Positions 8,577-12,557 of a stretch of DNA of 12,557 nt are shown here, piece after piece. The notes below the pieces were generated by a model that searched no databases, was not told where the DNA came from, and worked only from the letters and a program-made list of their open reading frames with translations. This stretch comes from Planctomycetota bacterium (GTDB lineage: Bacteria; Planctomycetota; Phycisphaerae; FEN-1346; JAACEH01), in NCBI GenBank assembly GCA_016935955.1, contig JAFGPY010000413.1, positions 1 through 12,557 on the forward strand. The letters run 5' to 3'. A program made the position numbers and the translations under genes. The stretch's first letter is position 1. Each line of letters opens with the position of its first letter.

Positions 8577-10688
8577 ATGAGCCTCAAGGACTTCTTCACT
8601 CCCCAATCGGTGGCTGTGGTGGGCGCCTCGCGCGAAAAGGGCAAGGTCGGCCACGAGATTCTCAAGAACCTCGTCCGCGGCGGGTTCGAGGGCAAGGTGT
8701 TCCCCGTCAATCCGAAGGCCGACGAAGTCGAAGGGCTGAAGTGTTATCCGGACCTGAGGAGCATTGGCGAGAAACCCGATCTCGTGGTCATCGTCGTTCC
8801 GTCGAAGTTCGTTGCGGGCGTCATGGAAGAGTGCGCCGCCCTGGGCGTGAAGTCGGCCATCGTGATCACGTCGGGCTTCAAGGAAGTGGGCGGCAAGGGC
8901 ATCGAGCTGGAGCAGGATCTTCTGCGCATCGCGCGGCGGGGAGAGATTCGTTTCCTAGGTCCCAACTGCCTGGGCATGATGATCCCGTCGCTCAAGCTGA
9001 ACGCCTCGTTCGGCGGCAGTCTGCCCAAGCCCGGCCGCGTGGCCTACTTCTCGCAGTCGGGCTCGCTCCTGGCGGCGATCGTCGATATGGCCAGCGGCAG
9101 TTCGGTCGGGTTCTCGAAGCTGATGAGCATCGGCAACAAGGCCAACATCGACGAGCTGGATATTTTGCGGGCCCTCGCGCAGGACGAAGAGACGCGAGTC
9201 ATCGCCGGATACCTCGAGACGATCCAGGACGGCGATGCGTTCATCCGCGAGTCGGAGCGCATCAGCCGCGAGAAGCCGATCCTGCTGATGAAGTCCGGGG
9301 TGACGCGCAGCGGGGCCCGGGCTGCGTCGTCGCACACGGGCCGCCTGGCCGACATCGAGATGGCTTACGAGTGCATCTTCGAGCGGGCCGGGGTGATCCG
9401 CTGCGAATCGATCAAGCGGCAGTTCGATTTTGCCCGGGCGTTCTGCAACCAGCCGCTGCCGGCCGGTCCGCGTGTGGCCATCATCGCCAATGCCGGCGGA
9501 CCGAGCATCATGGCCGCCGACGCCCTGGACCGCGCGGGGCTGGAGCTTGCCGCTCTGTCGACGGAGTCCATCAAGACGCTTTCGGACGTCCTGCCGTCGC
9601 ACGCCACTCTGCACAACCCGATCGACCTGCTGGGCGACGCCTTGGCCGACCGCTTCAACCTGGCCCTGCGCGTAGCCCTGGCCGACGACAACGTCGACAC
9701 GGTGCTGGTGATGCTCACGCCGCACGCCATGACCGAATGCGAGAGCACGGCCGAGGCCGTGGCGGCTGCAGCCTCCGAGAACGGCAAGAAGCCCATCCTG
9801 GCCTGCTTCCTCGGGGCTGACCGGGTGGCCGAGGCGATTCGCATCCTGAAGCGCAATCGCATTCCGCAGTACGACTCGCCCGAGAACGCCGTCGCAACCG
9901 TCAAGGCCATGACCGACTATGGCAAGTGGCGCAGCCGTCCGAAGCGCGTCGTCAAGCTCTTCTCGGTCAACCGCCGAAAGGTCGAGCAGATCATCGACCG
10001 TCACGTGCGTCGCGGCCATCTGGAAATCGGCGAGATGGAGGCCAAGGAGATTCTCGAAGCCTACGGTTTCGTGACTCCCAAAGGCATGGTGGCCATCACG
10101 GCCGAGCAGGCGGCGAACATCGCCCAGCAGATCGGTTACCCGGTGGTGCTGAAGATCTGGTCGCCCGACATCGTTCACAAGACGGAGGTCGGCGGCGTCA
10201 AGACTGGCCTGCACAGCCCGCAGGAAGTGATGGACGCGTTCGACCTGATGATGTACCGCATTCCGAAGAAGGCCCCGGACGCTGACATTCTGGGTGTCCT
10301 GGTCGAGGAGATGTACAAGCGCGGGCAGGAAGTGATCCTGGGTATGAACCGCGATGTCCACTTCGGCCCGTTGATGATGTTCGGCATGGGCGGCCTGCTG
10401 GTCGAGGTGCTGAAGGATGTGGTGTTCTACCCCGCGCCCCTGACAGCGGACGAGGCCCGGGAGATGCTGCGAAGTACGCGGGCATTTCAACTGCTGCAAA
10501 GCACGCGCGGCGAGGCGACTGTCGATGTGGACGCCATTGCCGAAGGTCTGCAACGCTTGAGCCAGTTGGCCACCGAGTTCCCGCAGATCAAGGAAATGGA
10601 CGTCAACCCGTTTGTCGTTGGGCCGGAGGGCACCACGCCGGTGGCCGTCGACGCGCGCATCAGTCTTGAGAACTCAACACGGGGATGA
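8577..10688 (+). CDS. ADP-forming acetate/acyl-CoA synthetase (fused alpha and beta domains)
   Basis: The 703-residue protein belongs to the NDP-forming acyl-CoA synthetase (ACD) family, which interconverts acyl-CoA, ADP and phosphate with acid, ATP and CoA, usually saving ATP in fermenters. The N-terminal CoA-binding Rossmann domain starts at SVAVVGASREKGKVG (11-25). The succinyl-CoA-synthetase-like domains contain FLGPNCLG (126-133) and ASSHTG (250-255) with the phosphohistidine H253. The C-terminal ATP-grasp part (about 480-703) includes YPVVLKIWSPDIVHKTEVGGV (521-541) with the second conserved histidine H534, GMNRDVHFGPLMMFGMGG (589-606) and EMDVNPF (673-679). There is no GNAT domain, and the catalytic histidine kept here suggests an active enzyme, unlike Salmonella Pat. 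The start MSLKDFFTP at 8577 fits the family; the open frame upstream is a shadow of the deacetylase gene. It lies 53 nt after acuC and 4 nt before the CoA-transferase, so these are surely co-transcribed. Whether the substrate is acetate or a bulkier acid is uncertain. Confidence 0.93.
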   Translation: MSLKDFFTPQSVAVVGASREKGKVGHEILKNLVRGGFEGKVFPVNPKADEVEGLKCYPDLRSIGEKPDLVVIVVPSKFVAGVMEECAALGVKSAIVITSGFKEVGGKGIELEQDLLRIARRGEIRFLGPNCLGMMIPSLKLNASFGGSLPKPGRVAYFSQSGSLLAAIVDMASGSSVGFSKLMSIGNKANIDELDILRALAQDEETRVIAGYLETIQDGDAFIRESERISREKPILLMKSGVTRSGARAASSHTGRLADIEMAYECIFERAGVIRCESIKRQFDFARAFCNQPLPAGPRVAIIANAGGPSIMAADALDRAGLELAALSTESIKTLSDVLPSHATLHNPIDLLGDALADRFNLALRVALADDNVDTVLVMLTPHAMTECESTAEAVAAAASENGKKPILACFLGADRVAEAIRILKRNRIPQYDSPENAVATVKAMTDYGKWRSRPKRVVKLFSVNRRKVEQIIDRHVRRGHLEIGEMEAKEILEAYGFVTPKGMVAITAEQAANIAQQIGYPVVLKIWSPDIVHKTEVGGVKTGLHSPQEVMDAFDLMMYRIPKKAPDADILGVLVEEMYKRGQEVILGMNRDVHFGPLMMFGMGGLLVEVLKDVVFYPAPLTADEAREMLRSTRAFQLLQSTRGEATVDVDAIAEGLQRLSQLATEFPQIKEMDVNPFVVGPEGTTPVAVDARISLENSTRG

Positions 10689-10692
10689 AATC

Positions 10693-12557
10693 ATGCCGCA
10701 GTTCAACTGGAAGGAACGGTACAAGGATCGCATCGTCACCGCTCCTGTAGCCATGAAGCAGATCACCTCGGGCAGCAGCGTGTTCATCGGCACGGGCTGC
10801 GCCCAGCCGCAGCACCTGGTCGAAGCCCTCGTCGAGCATTCGGGGCACCTGGTGGATGCTCACATCATCCACCTGCTGACCATGGGCTCGGCGCCCTACG
10901 CCGACGAGCGGCTCCGCGAGCGGTTCAAGATGAACTGCTTCTTCGTGATGGACAACGTGCGTCACGCCTTGGAAAAAGGCATCGGCGACTATACGCCGAT
11001 CTTCCTGTCAGAGATTCCTCGCGAGTTTGAAATGGGCCGCATCCCGATTGACGTGGCCCTGATCTCGGTCACGCCGCCGGACGCCAGCGGCCTGTGCAGT
11101 TTCGGAGTGTCGGTCGACATCGTCATGGCGGCGACCCAGAGCGCCAAGTTCGTCATCGCCCAGGTCAACTCCCGGATGCCGCGGACGCTGGGCAACAGCT
11201 TCGTCCACGTCAACCACATCGACATGATGGTGCCGTTCGATGAGCCGGTGATCGAGGTGCCCATCAACGAGCCCGACGAGGTACTGCTGAAGATCGGCGA
11301 GAACCTGGCGCGGCTGGTGGAGGATGGCAGCACGATCGAGTGCGGCATCGGCCGCATCCCCCAAGCCCTGGCCCGGACGCTGCGAGGCAAGAAGGAATTG
11401 GGCGTTCACACCGAGATGTTCAGCGATTGGATCATCGACCTGATCGACTGCGGCGCCATCACCTGCACGAAGAAGAACATCAACCACGGCAAGATTGTGG
11501 CTAGCTTCTGCATGGGATCGCAGCGGCTGTACGACTACATCGACAACAATCCCCTTTTCGAGTTCCATCCCACCGAGTACGTGAACGACCCATTCGTCAT
11601 CGCCCAGCACGACAAGATGGTGGGCATCAACGTGGGGCTGGAGGTGGACCTGACGGGGCAGGTCTGCGCCGATTCGCTGGGCTACCGTTTCTACAGCGGC
11701 ATCGGAGGCCAGGTGGACTTCATCCGCGGAGCGGCCCGCAGCCGTGGCGGCAAGGCCATCATCACAATGCCCTCCACGGCCCGCAACGGCGAAGTCTCGC
11801 GCATCGTGCCGCACCTGACCGAGGGCGCCGGCGTGGTCACCACACGTGGCGACGTGCATTATGTGGTGACCGAATACGGCATCGCCTACCTGCACGGCAA
11901 GAGCATCCGCGAGCGAGCCCTGTCGCTGATCAACATCGCCCACCCGAAGTTCCGCAACGACCTCATCCAGTTCGCCAAGAAGCAGAACTACGTGCACGAG
12001 GATCAGATCGAACTCGATTGGCGGGAGGTCCGTTACCCCAAAGAACTGGAACGCTACGACACGCTGCGCGACGACACGCAGATCTTCCTGCGGCCGATCA
12101 TGCCGACCGACGAGCCAGCCCTGGCCGACATGCTCTACTCGCTCAGCGCCCAGTCGGTGAGGTCGCGGTACTTCACCTACACGATGACCTTCCCGCACCG
12201 CGATGTTCAGAAACTGACCAACATCGACTACAAAAACGACTTGGCCATCGTCGGCGCCGTGCCCGGCCCGTCGGGCGAGGAGATCGTCGGCCTGGCCCAG
12301 TACTTCATGGACCCCGAGTCGCAGTCGGCCGAAGTCGCGTTCATCGTCCAGGACGAATGGCAGCAGAAGGGCATGGGCACGCTGATGCTCGAGTACCTGA
12401 CGCAGATCGCCCGGCAGCGAGGCGTCCGGCGGTTCCACGCCAAGGTCCTGCCGACCAACCGGCCGATGCTGGCCATCTTCTACAACAGCGGCTACAAGGT
12501 CAACACCGAGTTCGACGGCGAAGTCTACAGCATCGACTACGACATCACGCGGCACGA
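10693..12557 (+). CDS. Acetyl-CoA hydrolase/4-hydroxybutyrate-type CoA-transferase with C-terminal GNAT acetyltransferase domain (3' end cut off)
   Basis: At least 621 residues are encoded before the window ends without a stop. Residues 1 to about 450 form a class I CoA-transferase of the acetyl-CoA hydrolase/AbfT family, which moves CoA between acids through a glutamyl-CoA intermediate. The likely catalytic glutamate is E241 in GVHTEMFSDW (237-246), near Glu238 of Clostridium aminobutyricum AbfT. The CoA-binding loop is GIGGQVDFIRGA (336-347), followed by GEVSRIVPHL (366-375) and VVTEYGIAYLHG (391-402). Residues from about 462 form a GNAT domain: FLRPIMPTDEPAL (465-477) and SAQSVRSRYF (485-494) resemble the start of Pat/YfiQ-type protein acetyltransferase domains, and QQKGMG (557-562) is the acetyl-CoA-binding QxxGxG loop. 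The ATG at 10693 is 4 nt after the ADP-forming synthetase stop, with GGGGA upstream. The domain order is clear; protein acetylation as the GNAT role is an inference from context. Confidence 0.93.
   Translation, partial: MPQFNWKERYKDRIVTAPVAMKQITSGSSVFIGTGCAQPQHLVEALVEHSGHLVDAHIIHLLTMGSAPYADERLRERFKMNCFFVMDNVRHALEKGIGDYTPIFLSEIPREFEMGRIPIDVALISVTPPDASGLCSFGVSVDIVMAATQSAKFVIAQVNSRMPRTLGNSFVHVNHIDMMVPFDEPVIEVPINEPDEVLLKIGENLARLVEDGSTIECGIGRIPQALARTLRGKKELGVHTEMFSDWIIDLIDCGAITCTKKNINHGKIVASFCMGSQRLYDYIDNNPLFEFHPTEYVNDPFVIAQHDKMVGINVGLEVDLTGQVCADSLGYRFYSGIGGQVDFIRGAARSRGGKAIITMPSTARNGEVSRIVPHLTEGAGVVTTRGDVHYVVTEYGIAYLHGKSIRERALSLINIAHPKFRNDLIQFAKKQNYVHEDQIELDWREVRYPKELERYDTLRDDTQIFLRPIMPTDEPALADMLYSLSAQSVRSRYFTYTMTFPHRDVQKLTNIDYKNDLAIVGAVPGPSGEEIVGLAQYFMDPESQSAEVAFIVQDEWQQKGMGTLMLEYLTQIARQRGVRRFHAKVLPTNRPMLAIFYNSGYKVNTEFDGEVYSIDYDITRH

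Noticed and set aside
8577..10688. Idea that the ADP-forming synthetase is itself a Pat-type regulator with a dead active site
   Set aside because: The phosphohistidine motif SHTG (H253) and ATP-grasp histidine H534 are intact, and there is no GNAT domain in this protein.

Overview
The window is 12.6 kb of GC-rich bacterial DNA with eight confident protein-coding genes. They are tightly packed, have clear Shine-Dalgarno sequences in most cases, and are strongly biased to G or C at third codon positions. The gene content points to a free-living anaerobe or facultative heterotroph: acetate activation, a monocarboxylate-type transporter, a PfkB sugar kinase, a Gfo/Idh/MocA oxidoreductase and an FG-GAP propeller protein. 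Abundant Gfo/Idh/MocA and FG-GAP genes are typical of Planctomycetota. Similar acetate gene sets also occur in Desulfobacterota-like lineages, so the phylum is an inference only. No tRNA, rRNA, CRISPR array, insertion sequence or phage gene was seen.

Left part (about 150-3450, minus strand). A likely operon reads from right to left: a PfkB-family sugar kinase, a Gfo/Idh/MocA NAD(P)-dependent oxidoreductase, and a seven-repeat FG-GAP/VCBS propeller without a signal peptide. Together they suggest handling of a sugar or sugar derivative, substrate unknown. A poorly supported reading frame may run off the left edge (1-147).

Middle part (3539-6966, minus strand). AMP-forming acetyl-CoA synthetase (acs) is followed by an OFA-family MFS transporter. 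A strong GC-rich palindrome lies between the two genes, and a convincing intrinsic terminator follows the transporter. The pair looks like an acetate uptake and activation unit.

Central divergent control region (6967-7392). Two sigma70-like promoters, each with a perfect TTGACA -35 box and a 17-bp spacer, fire outwards: one towards acs, one towards the right-hand cluster.

Right part (7393-12557, plus strand). In order: an AcuC/class I HDAC-like deacetylase, an ADP-forming acyl-CoA synthetase with both domains and an intact catalytic histidine, and a CoA-transferase of the acetyl-CoA hydrolase/4-hydroxybutyrate CoA-transferase family with a C-terminal GNAT acetyltransferase domain, cut by the window end.

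The most interesting reading is that 3614-12557 is an acetate/acetyl-CoA module with three ways of joining acyl groups to CoA and its own lysine acetylation switch. The GNAT domain fused to the CoA-transferase would acetylate the catalytic lysine of Acs, and the AcuC-like enzyme would remove the acetyl group. This resembles the divergent acsA/acuABC locus of Bacillus subtilis and the Pat system of Salmonella, with the acetyltransferase attached to a different partner. The parts are seen in the sequence; the regulatory link is inferred.
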